Source: Lysobacterales bacterium (GTDB taxonomy: Bacteria > Pseudomonadota > Gammaproteobacteria > Xanthomonadales > Xanthomonadaceae). Taken from it: 64,000 nt of DNA. The stretch is taken from positions 96,120 through 160,119 of the forward strand of contig JAFLDZ010000007.1 of assembly GCA_017302135.1 (NCBI GenBank). The letters run 5' to 3'. Numbering within the stretch: the first letter of the stretch is position 1; each line of letters starts with the position of its first letter. The notes beneath the pieces were generated by a model that was not told the origin of the DNA, ran no database searches, and saw only the letters and a program-made list of their open reading frames with translations. Position numbers and translations under genes: made by a program. Positions 20,523 to 29,400 of the stretch are shown here, one piece after another.

Positions 20523-20671
20523 AAGTAGGGTGGAGTCGGCGCAGCGCAACTCCACCATCGCCATGTCGCAAGCCCGATGCGCGTCAATCGGAGCGGTCGC
20601 TTTCCATGCGTACATGAAATCGTTTCTCCGATCCCATGGTGGAGTTGCGCTGCGCCGACTCCACCCTACTT
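20523..20671. repeat. 35-bp perfect inverted repeat around a 79-bp core
   Basis: Arms at 20523-20557 and 20637-20671 are exact reverse complements. Each arm is itself nearly palindromic (GGTGGAGT ... ACTCCACC around GCGCAGCGC) and shares its core GGTGGAG-CGCAGCG-CTCCACC with the hairpin at 42927-42961. It lies between the S9 peptidase stop and the effector gene, and the 79-bp core has no ORF. The rest of this intergenic stretch shows nothing except the effector's ribosome-binding site. Confidence 0.85.
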
Positions 20672-20725
20672 GATCACCGGTAATACGCGCAGTGGCTTGC
20701 GCACAATTCGACAGGGAGCTTCACC

Positions 20726-21649
20726 ATGAACGAAAAAGTCAAAGTCGGTCTGGACGAATGGATCGTCGCCGACAGCACCAAAACCGACCTGATGACCGAC
20801 GGCCTCTCCGGCTGCGTCGCGGTGGGCTTGGCCAAGGGCGACAAGGTCTCGCTCTCGCATGTCTATTCGAACTGCACCGCCGACAACTGGGACGCCTACA
20901 AAGGCAAGCTCGATGCCGCGCTCACCGCTTCCAGCATGGGCGATCTGCACGGCAGCCAAGCGGTGCTGGTGTGTGCGCAGGGCGACATCACCGCAGGCAG
21001 CAGCGCTTACTTGCCGCAGCAGCTCAAAGGCTGGCTCGAAGAGAAAGGCGCCACCGTCACCATCCAACAAGACAACGGCTGCACGATGACGGCCGCCGAC
21101 GGCCATCTGACCTGCACGCTCAAGAAGGATGTCGACGCCGATCTGTATCGCTACGGTTTCAAGACATCGACCGATGAGCCCGAAGGCATGAGCCATCGCG
21201 GCAAACTTTCCGACGACGCCAAAGCCGCCGGGTTGCCGCATCCGTCGCAAGCCGACCGGGACTACGCCGGGCCGTCGTTGACCAGCGACGCGCATCCCGC
21301 CAATGGCCTGTACAAATCGATCCTCGCCAAGATGCCCGAAGAAGTGGGCGACTACGGTGATCCAGGCAGCATCGCCGCCGCACTGACCGTACGCGCGATG
21401 CGCAAGGGCATCGATAGCGCCGACGCGGTGAGTCTGGGCGCAGGCGACAACAGCGACCGCGTGTTCGTGCTCAAGGGCAGCCCCGACGCAGGCAAAGCCG
21501 CGTTCGTCGAAATGGGTCAGGTCGAGGAGACGCCGTTGAAATTCAGCAGCCGCGAAGCCGCGGACCTGCATGTCGCGATGACGCCTGTGTCGATCGCTGC
21601 GTCGAGCGTGCCAGTGGTGGCGGAAACGCACAGCCCCAAGTCGATGTAG
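20726..21649 (+). CDS. Putative T4SS antibacterial effector: CNF/CheD-like deamidase domain plus XVIPCD
   Basis: 307 residues, no signal peptide, start supported by AGGGAG 7 bases upstream. The C-terminal 110 residues fit the XVIPCD secretion domain of Xanthomonadales T4SS effectors: AHPANGLYKS, then KGIDSADAVSL (cf. GLxRIDHVV), then VFVLKGSPDAGKAAF and VEETPLKFSS (cf. FAVQG...DP...TPVExS). The N-terminal 140 residues contain LSGCVAVGL with Cys30 and His45 in SLSHVYS. The 15-residue Cys-His spacing and the SGC/GSCVAV context recall the CNF1 and CheD glutamine deamidases. Export by a VirB/VirD4-like system is implied, but none is encoded in this window. The catalytic assignment is a motif-level inference. 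Confidence 0.68.
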   Translation: MNEKVKVGLDEWIVADSTKTDLMTDGLSGCVAVGLAKGDKVSLSHVYSNCTADNWDAYKGKLDAALTASSMGDLHGSQAVLVCAQGDITAGSSAYLPQQLKGWLEEKGATVTIQQDNGCTMTAADGHLTCTLKKDVDADLYRYGFKTSTDEPEGMSHRGKLSDDAKAAGLPHPSQADRDYAGPSLTSDAHPANGLYKSILAKMPEEVGDYGDPGSIAAALTVRAMRKGIDSADAVSLGAGDNSDRVFVLKGSPDAGKAAFVEMGQVEETPLKFSSREAADLHVAMTPVSIAASSVPVVAETHSPKSM

Positions 21650-21896
21650 GGGTTGGGTGCGGGTTGTGTCGATTGTTGCGGGCGATCGGAAATCTGTGGA
21701 GCGTATGAAAAACATATCGCGCCCAGTGAATGGATTTGCGTTCGATGTCACCGGATTCCGAGTCGGTAGCGATGCAACCCATGAATCGATTGCCGTGCTC
21801 TGCAGTCGCCTTTCCCGTTCAGGCATGACGCACTGGCACAAAGACGAAACTGCTGTATGTTGATTCGGCAGGGGGATTCGACAAAAGGAGTTGCAC

Positions 21897-22118
21897 ATGA
21901 AGACCATGCTCAAGACCGGCCTGCTGGTGGCTGCCGTTGCACTGACTTTCTCGATGCCGTCCGGTACTGCTAACGCAGGTGCTGGCGTCTGCTTTCGCGC
22001 ATATCAGGCCTGCATCGCAGCCGGCAACGACATCGCCGTGTGTGAAGCCGAATATTGGGATTGCAGAGGCATGTCGCCGCCTGTGCGCATCGTCGGCAAC
22101 GTCAATCGCGGAAATTGA
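21897..22118 (+). CDS. Small secreted protein with twin CX6C motifs
   Basis: 73 residues. The signal peptide is MKTMLKTGLLVAAVALTFSM...TANAG, cleaved probably after ANA. The mature part of about 47 residues has four cysteines arranged C-x6-C-x9-C-x6-C (CFRAYQAC...CEAEYWDC), compatible with a disulfide-stapled helical hairpin. AAGGAG lies 6 bases before the ATG at 21897; an in-frame TTG at 21891 is less likely. It is located 247 bases after the effector on the same strand, so an immunity or accessory role is possible, but the signal peptide and gap leave this open. No family recognised. Confidence 0.65.
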   Translation: MKTMLKTGLLVAAVALTFSMPSGTANAGAGVCFRAYQACIAAGNDIAVCEAEYWDCRGMSPPVRIVGNVNRGN

Positions 22119-22515
22119 ACAGTCGATGCGACTGCCGTCATCGGCGACCCGCACACGATGCTGATTGATTCCGCGTATGGAAGATTGGACTTCATCGTCG
22201 CCGCAGTCACCTGCGGCGACGATGGCTAGTGAAAAACGGGGGTAGCTCAGATTCAATTACCAGCGTCCACAAGCGATGCGCCAAGGCAGCACACTATGGG
22301 CGGTGATGCGTATGCGACTCGCAATCGCAGCTTGGCGGGTGCGTGATGCGGTGAATTCCATTCGGCGTGCTTGAGCACGCCCTGTGCAAGTTGCGCGTGT
22401 CAGGCAGCGCAGCTCATCCTGCCCCGTATCAAGGACGGGGCAGGCCTTCGGCCACTTTCTCCCCGCACGCGGGGAATAGGAACGTCATCCGGATGACGCA
22501 TGCAAGCGCGAGCGA
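22119..22515. other. Intergenic stretch without a credible gene (holds repeat copy A)
   Basis: About 400 bases between the small secreted gene and the leftward lipoprotein gene. Short open frames occur but lack ribosome-binding sites or recognisable sequence. From 22249 onward it is the left copy of the 270-bp direct repeat. A short stem CGCAGTCACCTGCG is visible at 22202-22215. Confidence 0.6.
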
Positions 22516-22518
22516 TCA
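22249..22518. repeat. Direct repeat copy A (about 270 bp)
   Basis: Imperfect copy of 26095-26365 in the same orientation. Shared blocks in order include CGTCCACAAGCG, GCGCCAAGGCAGCAC, GGGCGGTGATGCG, GCGGTGAATT, CAAGTTGCGCGT, CTCATCC and ATCCGGATGA, with the last block GCGAGCGATCA. It ends exactly on the stop codon of the leftward lipoprotein gene. Confidence 0.85.
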
Positions 22519-23196
22519 GTCCGTCTTGTCCGCGCGTTCGATGGTGTACCAGTCGCTGCAGAGCCGTGTCTGCGCGCGCACGGCTTCGGCGCTGGCCATC
22601 CAGATCGTGCCGTTGCTGCTGCGCTGCGGGTTGCGGAAATGATCGGGTTCGAGCGGCGCGACGGCGACGCACCAGCGCAGGCGCCGGATCTCCGCATTCC
22701 GGTCGATCCGGTGCAGGTACATGCTTTCCAGTTCGCCGCCGGGAGCGACTTCGATCGCCAGCGGTGTCGCACGCAAATCGTCCGGGCTGCCGGGCGCAGA
22801 CGGCGCATGCAGGAGGACCGCATCGACGCCATCCAACTGCAGCGTGGCGGTGCCGACGGGGCCCGGGGCGTACGCCACGCCGGACCAGTCGCCGTAGACG
22901 CCGCGATCGAACACCGCCAATCCGCGCGTCGCGCTTGCGTTGCGCACGCGATAGCGCACCCGCACGGTGCCGGTGGCGGTGTCGTAGTAGATATCGGCGT
23001 ACAGCGAAGCCAGCGACGGGGCCGTGGCGGATGCGGTGTCGGCGGACGCGACCATTTCGCTCTGCGGATCCATAGGGGGTGTCTCCGGATCGGATGGATG
23101 GAGTGAGTGATGACAGGCCGAGGCGAAACCGAAGCTCAGCATGGCCGTCAGCTTGGCGACGCGAGCCGGATCCATCCGAGGGTTGCGGGCGATCAT
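22516..23196 (-). CDS. Lipoprotein adjacent to RTX/M91 protease (candidate immunity or partner protein)
   Basis: About 226 residues. The N-terminus MIARNPRMDPARVAKLTAML leads to SFGFASAC, a plausible lipobox with Cys as the first mature residue; a start at 23175 would also keep the signal. The mature domain looks beta-rich (LYADIYYDTATGTVRVRYRV, GPVGTATLQLDGVDAVLL, ELESMYLHRIDRNAEIRRL) and ends in WYTIERADKTD. It begins 58 bases after the RTX/M91 gene on the same strand, an operon arrangement. Immunity proteins of Xanthomonadales T4SS effectors are typically periplasmic lipoproteins next to the toxin, hence the suggestion. Family not recognised. Confidence 0.68.
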   Translation of the reverse strand: MIARNPRMDPARVAKLTAMLSFGFASACHHSLHPSDPETPPMDPQSEMVASADTASATAPSLASLYADIYYDTATGTVRVRYRVRNASATRGLAVFDRGVYGDWSGVAYAPGPVGTATLQLDGVDAVLLHAPSAPGSPDDLRATPLAIEVAPGGELESMYLHRIDRNAEIRRLRWCVAVAPLEPDHFRNPQRSSNGTIWMASAEAVRAQTRLCSDWYTIERADKTD

Positions 23197-23254
23197 GCTT
23201 GGGACTCGATGAGGGCAGTCGGTGTCATTGGTGGCGCGATGGTTCGGCGCGCGA

Positions 23255-25003
23255 TCAACGTCGCATGCCACCGACCTGCCGCGCCTCCTGGGTTTGCGAT
23301 TCGGCGAGGGCCGCCTGCTGGGTCTGCGCGGCTTCGCGATCGGCCGCTTCGGCGCCTTCCTTGCGGAATTGCTGGCCGAATTCGCTCGATCCGATCTCGC
23401 GCACGCCTGCGCGCAGGCTATGGGGATCCGAGCTTTCCGAAGCCTTGAGCAATCGTTCCATCGCTTCGTCCTGCACGATCCCTCCCGGCGCACTCGCCTT
23501 CGAGGCGGGCATGAGATTCGCGGTGCCCGGCGAGACCAGATCGCTGTCGTCCACGCCGTACTTTCTGCGCTTGTCCAGCCCCATTTCCTCGCGCATTCCG
23601 TTTTCGGTGAGCGCTTTGGGATTGGCCTTGGTGGCCTTGGTGTTCGGGTCGTTGTCGAAATCGAATGTCAGACCTTCGGTGCCGAGTCCCACAGCCTGAC
23701 GTTCGGCATTGAGCACCTTGTTCTTGTCCGCGCCGCTGCCCTTGTAGACATCGGACTGCAGGGTGCCGTTGACGACATTGTAGGCGTGCGACAGCTCGTG
23801 ATAGAGCGTGACCGCAGGGACCGGAAACGAGTCGCTGTGGAACGACGGGTTGTAGGCGACGGTGGCATTGTCGCCGGGGCCGGCGATGACGTTACCGCTG
23901 GCATCCTTGCGCAGGAAACCATCAGGCGTGACCGGGTTGGTCGTGCCGTTTCTCTCGCTCTGGAGTTCCGAAAGCGTCACGTTGTGGCCCTTCCCGGTTA
24001 CCGGGTCGGCGGCCCGATCGAGCGCAGCCAGCATTTGCCGGCCCTGAGGCGAGTTGCGGAGCATTTCGATATCGGCTTCGGCGCGTTGGCGGAATTCGTC
24101 CGAGCCCACGATCACGATGCTGCTGCCCAGATTGGGATCGTAGGCGCCGGGATCCACGATCTTGTTGCCCGCGCCCTTGGCGGCGGTGATGGTGTCTTCG
24201 CCGCTGCGGCCATAGACGACATCCTTGCCGGACTGGTTGTCGACGGTATCGGCGCCGCTGCCGCCATAGATGCGGTCCTTGCCCTTGTCGCCGCGCAGGG
24301 TGTCGTCGCCGAGGCCGCCCGAGAGGATGTCCTTGTCGTTTCCGCCCTCCAGCGTGTCGTTGCCCTTGCCGCCTTCGAGATAGTCGCGACCGGCGCCGCC
24401 TTTGATCTGGTCGTTGCCGTCGCCGCCGTAGACCACATCGTTGCCTTTGCCGGCGTCGATGGTGTCGTTGCCGGTGTTGCCGAACACATCGTCGCGGCCG
24501 GCGCCGCTGCGGATCGTGTCGTTGCCGGCGCCGCCGTCGATGCGATCCATGCCGGCGCCGGTGGTGACGGTATCGTTGCCGTCGCCGCTGCGCACATCCA
24601 TGTTCACCTTGACCTTGTCCGCAGTCTCGATGATGTCGTTGCCGTCGCCGGTGCGAACGCCGAGCTGCTGCTTGGAACCGAGCGTGATTTCGTAGGCCTG
24701 GCCGTTGATCTGCACATCCAGCACGCCGTCGGCGCGCTGGTCCACCTTGACGCGATCGTCGCCGGCGCCGGTCTTGACCACCAGGGTGTCCGCGAACTGG
24801 TCTCCGGACGGCACCTGTTCGCGGCTGATGACCACATCGCCCAGACGGAACAGTTCCTGGCTCTCCATCAGCTTGCCGTCGACGGTCGACCCGAAGGTGG
24901 GCGCTGGCGCGGTGGCAGGAACGGTCGTGCCGTCGATGACGATCGGTGGCGGTGGCGATACGGGCGTGGGGGTGCCGCTAGCCAATGCGGGTTCGGTAGC
25001 CAT
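23255..25003 (-). CDS. RTX-repeat protein with M91 (NleD/HopH1-type) zinc metalloprotease domain
   Basis: 582 residues. After a Pro/Ala-rich leader come about 14 calcium-binding nonapeptide repeats of GGxGxDxhx type (about residues 75-275, for example GGAGNDTI, GGDGNDQI, GGLGDDTL). Then a helical segment precedes a metalloprotease domain with LYHELSHAYN (HExxH, His/Glu near residue 402) and NAERQAVGL about 30 residues later, the signature pair of peptidase family M91 (type III effectors NleD/HopH1). The C-terminal 30 residues are Gln/Ala-rich (AAQTQQAALAESQTQ). There is no signal peptide and no obvious C-terminal T1SS secretion signal. GGAGGA is 6 bases before ATG 25003. The Gln-rich tail recalls T4SS effectors, but no XVIPCD motifs were found. 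Confidence 0.85.
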   Translation of the reverse strand: MATEPALASGTPTPVSPPPPIVIDGTTVPATAPAPTFGSTVDGKLMESQELFRLGDVVISREQVPSGDQFADTLVVKTGAGDDRVKVDQRADGVLDVQINGQAYEITLGSKQQLGVRTGDGNDIIETADKVKVNMDVRSGDGNDTVTTGAGMDRIDGGAGNDTIRSGAGRDDVFGNTGNDTIDAGKGNDVVYGGDGNDQIKGGAGRDYLEGGKGNDTLEGGNDKDILSGGLGDDTLRGDKGKDRIYGGSGADTVDNQSGKDVVYGRSGEDTITAAKGAGNKIVDPGAYDPNLGSSIVIVGSDEFRQRAEADIEMLRNSPQGRQMLAALDRAADPVTGKGHNVTLSELQSERNGTTNPVTPDGFLRKDASGNVIAGPGDNATVAYNPSFHSDSFPVPAVTLYHELSHAYNVVNGTLQSDVYKGSGADKNKVLNAERQAVGLGTEGLTFDFDNDPNTKATKANPKALTENGMREEMGLDKRRKYGVDDSDLVSPGTANLMPASKASAPGGIVQDEAMERLLKASESSDPHSLRAGVREIGSSEFGQQFRKEGAEAADREAAQTQQAALAESQTQEARQVGGMRR

Positions 25004-25176
25004 CACATTCCTCCATGACGGAACAGCAGCGTATCGGTGCGATGCGAACGCGACGACCGGAAGAACGCGCCTGATCGTCGGGCATGCGGAAAGACGTTTA
25101 CCGGACTATATGCCCGTCGATGGAAACATGCCAAGCGCTCCGCCCGGAGCATGGGGCTGTCCATCCGCAGTCGGGG

Positions 25177-25809
25177 CTATCGCGGCTTGCGCGTCCCGTC
25201 CTGCGCGGGTGGGGCGAGGTCCAGCAGCACGTAGTCGCCGTTCTTGCCCCAGCGCGGACTTTTCTGGTCGAGTTTCAAGCAGGGGCGACCGCCGCAGGAC
25301 GTCACCTGCGCCTGTTTCATGGCTTCGGCGACCCGGGCCTCGATTTCGGCCTCGCGCGTGCGTTCCCGTGCATCCCGGTATAGCTGGGTCTGGAAATAGA
25401 GCAGACCGCATCCTCCCAGAATCAACAGCGCCACGGAGGCCCAGCCGATCGCGTTGGCCTTGCGCAGCAACGCCTGCAGCCCGGAGGCCAACTGTGCTTG
25501 ACCGCCGCGCGCGGCTTCGCCGGTCTGCTGCATATCGCGAATGAGCCCGCGTGTGGCTGCGTCGAACTGTTGCATCCCCGGCGCCAGGCCGCGTTCGACG
25601 ACCTGACCGAGAATGCGTTCCAGCTGATTTCCGGCATCGCGAACCGTCGCCTGCAGTTGGGTCTGCGCATCGTTCGCGGTTTGCTGCAGACTGGCGGAAG
25701 ATCGCCGTTGTTGCTCCATCGCCTCGCTGGCGTTGCGCTCCAGGGTTTCGGCCAACAGCGCAAAGCGTTTGGTCGTTTCCACCAGCGCATCGTATTGGTT
25801 TTGATCCAT
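25177..25809 (-). CDS. Coiled-coil single-pass membrane protein
   Basis: 210 residues. Residues 1-115 are a Gln/Ala-rich coiled coil (RFALLAETLERNASEAMEQQ, SLQQTANDAQTQLQATV), followed by one transmembrane helix (IGWASVALLILGGCGLLYF, about 121-139). A second charged helix and a C-terminal motif TSCGGRPCLKLD...NGDYVLLDL follow. AAGGA precedes the ATG at 25809. It sits 173 bases upstream of the RTX/M91 gene on the same strand and inside the repeat-bounded segment. It resembles proteins sometimes annotated as relaxation/mobilisation proteins, but that is a weak resemblance and no function is asserted. Confidence 0.65.
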   Translation of the reverse strand: MDQNQYDALVETTKRFALLAETLERNASEAMEQQRRSSASLQQTANDAQTQLQATVRDAGNQLERILGQVVERGLAPGMQQFDAATRGLIRDMQQTGEAARGGQAQLASGLQALLRKANAIGWASVALLILGGCGLLYFQTQLYRDARERTREAEIEARVAEAMKQAQVTSCGGRPCLKLDQKSPRWGKNGDYVLLDLAPPAQDGTRKPR

Positions 25810-26468
25810 GGCCTTTCCTTGCAGGAAGCGCGTCTGAGCGCGCTGGAGGGCGGACAGTCGTCCAATGAGCATACTTCATCCACGGTCCACTGTAGGCCGT
25901 CGTGGCGGCGTTCGGACCTGGGTCGGAGCAGGGCATGGGATGTCGCGGTCTTGTGCTGTGCGCACGTCGTTTTCAGGACGTCGCGAATGGTCGGATCGGC
26001 ATCGGTCGCTGGCGTTTGGATTGCATTGGCCGATGCGCACGGTGGTCGACGTTGAAATCCGGGAAACCGGCGGGAAGCGACCACGCCGGGGAGCAGATTC
26101 AATTGCCCGCGTCCACAAGCGGTGCGCCAAGGCAGCACCCTACGGGCGGTGATGCGTGTGCTGTTTGCTGGATGGTGATGCGGGTGGGATTCTCTATCGC
26201 AGCCTGGTGGAACATGGCGCGGTGAATTGCGTTCGGCGGGCTCGGGCACGCCCCATGCAAGTTGCGCGTCAGACGGCGCCCCCTCATCCGGCCTTCGCCC
26301 ACCTTCCAACAGCGCGCGGAGAGAAGGAACGTTATCCGGATGATGTGTGCAAGTGCGAGCGATCATCGCGTAGCCCCGGTAAGGCCGCTGGCCGCCCCCG
26401 GTGCTTTTGGTCATACCGCTGCCCCGATGCTTCTGCCGCTTACGTTTCTCCGGGAGCGTGCTGCGCAC
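25810..26468. other. Long intergenic stretch without a credible gene (holds repeat copy B)
   Basis: 659 bases between the coiled-coil gene and the end of the NRPS. No open frame here has a ribosome-binding site and recognisable sequence together. Positions 26095-26365 are the right copy of the direct repeat. The part 25810-26090 should contain the promoter of the leftward coiled-coil/RTX/lipoprotein group; no strong consensus is visible. Confidence 0.6.
26095..26365. repeat. Direct repeat copy B (about 270 bp)
   Basis: Partner of 22249-22518 in the same orientation. It begins AGATTCAATT as in copy A and ends GCGAGCGATCA. The first 60 bases differ at only about eight positions by eye; the middle is more diverged. 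Like copy A it lies just downstream of a leftward gene (NRPS stop about 100 bases to the right). Confidence 0.85.
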
Positions 26469-29400
26469 TTACACAGGGGATGAAACTGGCCATTCCTCCC
26501 GCCGGATCGTTCGCGCGATGTAATCCCATTCGCGCAGCAGCGTGCCGTGGTCGCAGTCCATGTTGAAAACACGGATTTTCCTGCGGTCGCGCACGACATT
26601 CCGGACGTTGTTGCAGGGCAGTCCGGAAACATGGTCGCTCAGTTCGGCCGCGTCCGGATTGATGTCGATGTTGAGGTACGGTTTCATCGTTTTGAACAAG
26701 AGTACGTTGGTGTGTCGCAGTTCGCGATTGATCGGGCTGAGTGCAAGCGCTTTCTCCGTGTGGATCATGTTCAGTATCTTTTCGATGTGGTCGTTGCTTT
26801 CGTAGTTGCTGCTTTCCAGTCTTCTGGCTTCCAGTCCCTTGCGGAAGCCGTCCCTGTCGATTTCGATACCGCGCCTGATCCTCTGCAGCACCTCGTCCCC
26901 ATCGTTGAGAATGGCGTCCAGGCTGATGATATTGATATCGGTCGTGCCCTCCGATTCCAGGATGGCGGCGATCGCGAAAGCCAATTGCCCGCCCAGGGAC
27001 CAGCCGGTCATGTGGTATCCGACGTCATCGGGAATGTTCATCTCGCGCCTGATCGATTTCATGCAGGACAGATAGATGCCCGCCAGTTCGTACAGGTCGG
27101 ATATCTGCTCGGCATTGTGCAGGTTGTAGTTGTCGATGCCGTAGCATTTGTACTGATCGACAAGCAGTTCGGCCAAACCGAAGTACACCTCGCACCCGCC
27201 CGTGGCCGGATGGATCATGAACAGCAATCGATCCGCCGATGAATCGTTCATCGATTTGACGATCGAATTCTTCTCATCGCAGTTCCTGTCGATGTAATCG
27301 GACAGATGTCTGACGGTTTTGTATTTGAATACATCGATGACCCTGATCCTGGATTCCGGGAATGCATGATTGATCTTTCCGACCAGTTTGACCGCGGAAA
27401 TGGAATCGCCGCCCCGCCTGAAGAAGTCGGAATGCACGGAGACGCTTGCCGGGTCGGTCGACAGCACTGCCGAAAACAAATGCACAAGCGCTTCTTCGGT
27501 CTTGCTTTCAGGGGCATGATGCTCGTCATCGCGATCGACGAATGCCTGGATCGGCAAACTTTCGCGATCGAGCTTTCCGTTGTTCGTGAGCGGCAGCTGG
27601 AGCAAGTGAACGACCATGCCCGGAAGCATGTAGTCCGGCAGCCTGTCGCTCAGGTATGCGAAGAGTGCGTTCTCGTCCAGTCTCTGGTCGGACACGTAAT
27701 AGGCGACCAGATACTTGTTCCTGCTTCCGGGATTGCCTCTCGCCAGGACGACCGACTGGCGGATTCCCGGATACGCAGCCAAATGCGCTTCGACATCGCC
27801 CAGCTCGACCCTGTAGCCACGGATCTTGACCTGAAAATCGTTTCTGCCCCCGAACTCGATATAGCCCTGATGGCTTGCTTTTCCCAGGTCTCCGGTACGG
27901 TACAGCCTCCCCAGCGTTTCGTGTTCGAAGAAGCTCTTGCTTGTTCTTTCTTCATCCTTCCAGTAGCCGACCGCAACGCCAGCGCCGCCGATGCAGATGT
28001 CGCCAAGCGTCCCGGGCGGCAGGAGCGCATCGTTGGAATCCAGGACGTACATTCTCTGGTTCGGCATCGCACGGCCGTAGGGAATGCTGGTCCATTCGGG
28101 ATCGATGTCATGGATCGGATACCAGACCGACCAGATGCTGCCCTCAGTCGCGCCACCCAGGCTCATGATCTCGACGTGCTCTCCGGCGCAATGCCTTCTG
28201 ATGTCCGCAGGCAAGCCGACGGGTATCCAATCGCCGCTCAGCATCAGCACTCGCAACGAATCCATTTGGCCGTGCCGGAGCGGGGTGGAGTTCACCAGAA
28301 GATCCGCCAGTTGCGGCACGGAATTCCAGATCGTGACCCGGCATCGATGGATGAGCCCGGCCAGGTATTCGCAGTTTCTGGTTTCCGGTTGCTCGGGAAA
28401 GACGACGGCGGCACCGACAAGCAGGGGCCCGAACAGATCGTAGACGGACAGATCGAAACTCAGGTCGGACAGGGCAAGCACGCGGTCGGCGCTGCCGACG
28501 GAAAATCGCTCATTGACAGCATGGATGGTATTCAGGGCGCCGGCATGACTGATCGTGACGCCTTTGGGTTTTCCGGTCGAACCTGATGTGAAGATCACAT
28601 ACGCGATTGCGTGCGCCGCAACCGCTGGATAGGCCGCTGCGGCGCTTCCAGACATGCGATCAGGATCATCGAGCACCGCTTCGATTTCGATGATCTCGTA
28701 TCGCCCGGACAGATGAGGCTCGGATTCGACGGCCGATCGTTGCCGGCGCGACACCAGCAATGTTTTCACATTCCCACAATCCAGCACGTCCGCGATTCTC
28801 GCTGCCGGCCAATCCACGCTCAACGGCAGATAGCCGTGCCCGGATTTCATGATGGCGAGCGTCGATACGGCGTGGTTGTAGCCCTTTTCGCTCAACACGC
28901 CGACCAAAGCGCCTTCGCTCGCGATCAAGCGCATTGCCAGCCGGTCGACGTCGAACCGCAAATCGGCGTAGGTATGCCCGATATTGTTCCCGTCGATGAC
29001 CGAGATCGCATCCGGTGTGCGCCGCGCCTGTCGATCGAACAGTGCGTGGATGGGCGAATCGGTCTCATAGTCCCGGTCGTCCGATCCCGAAGAGCGGGAC
29101 AGGCTGGCACGCGCTGCGTCGTCCAGGACGCGATATCCTTTCAGAACGATTCTGTTTCCGGAGTCGAGGGCGTCGAATAACAGTCGACGAAACGACGCGA
29201 TGAAGCTCTGCGAGAATCGTTCATCGAGCAGCGCTGTCATGTAGTCGAGCCTGAACTTGATGCCTGCGGCATCGCGGCTGTCGTAAAGCAACGAAAAGTT
29301 GAATATCGAGTGTTTTCTGGGAACGTCGACGACCTCGGTCTTGAGGCCGTTCAACCTGAGCGAATTCATGGCGCGCAGGTTGGTGGACACGAACCCGACA

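Noticed and set aside
18073..20571. An 832-codon open frame on the minus strand
   Set aside because: It mirrors the S9 peptidase, which has an intact catalytic triad and signal peptide; no domain or ribosome-binding site is visible in the mirror.
21657..21863. 68-codon plus-strand open frame as a gene
   Set aside because: No ribosome-binding site, no recognisable sequence, and it lies in the gap directly before a gene with a strong Shine-Dalgarno.
23255..25003. Second XVIPCD effector
   Set aside because: The Gln-rich tail is suggestive, but the GLxRIDHVV and FAVQG-type motifs are absent.
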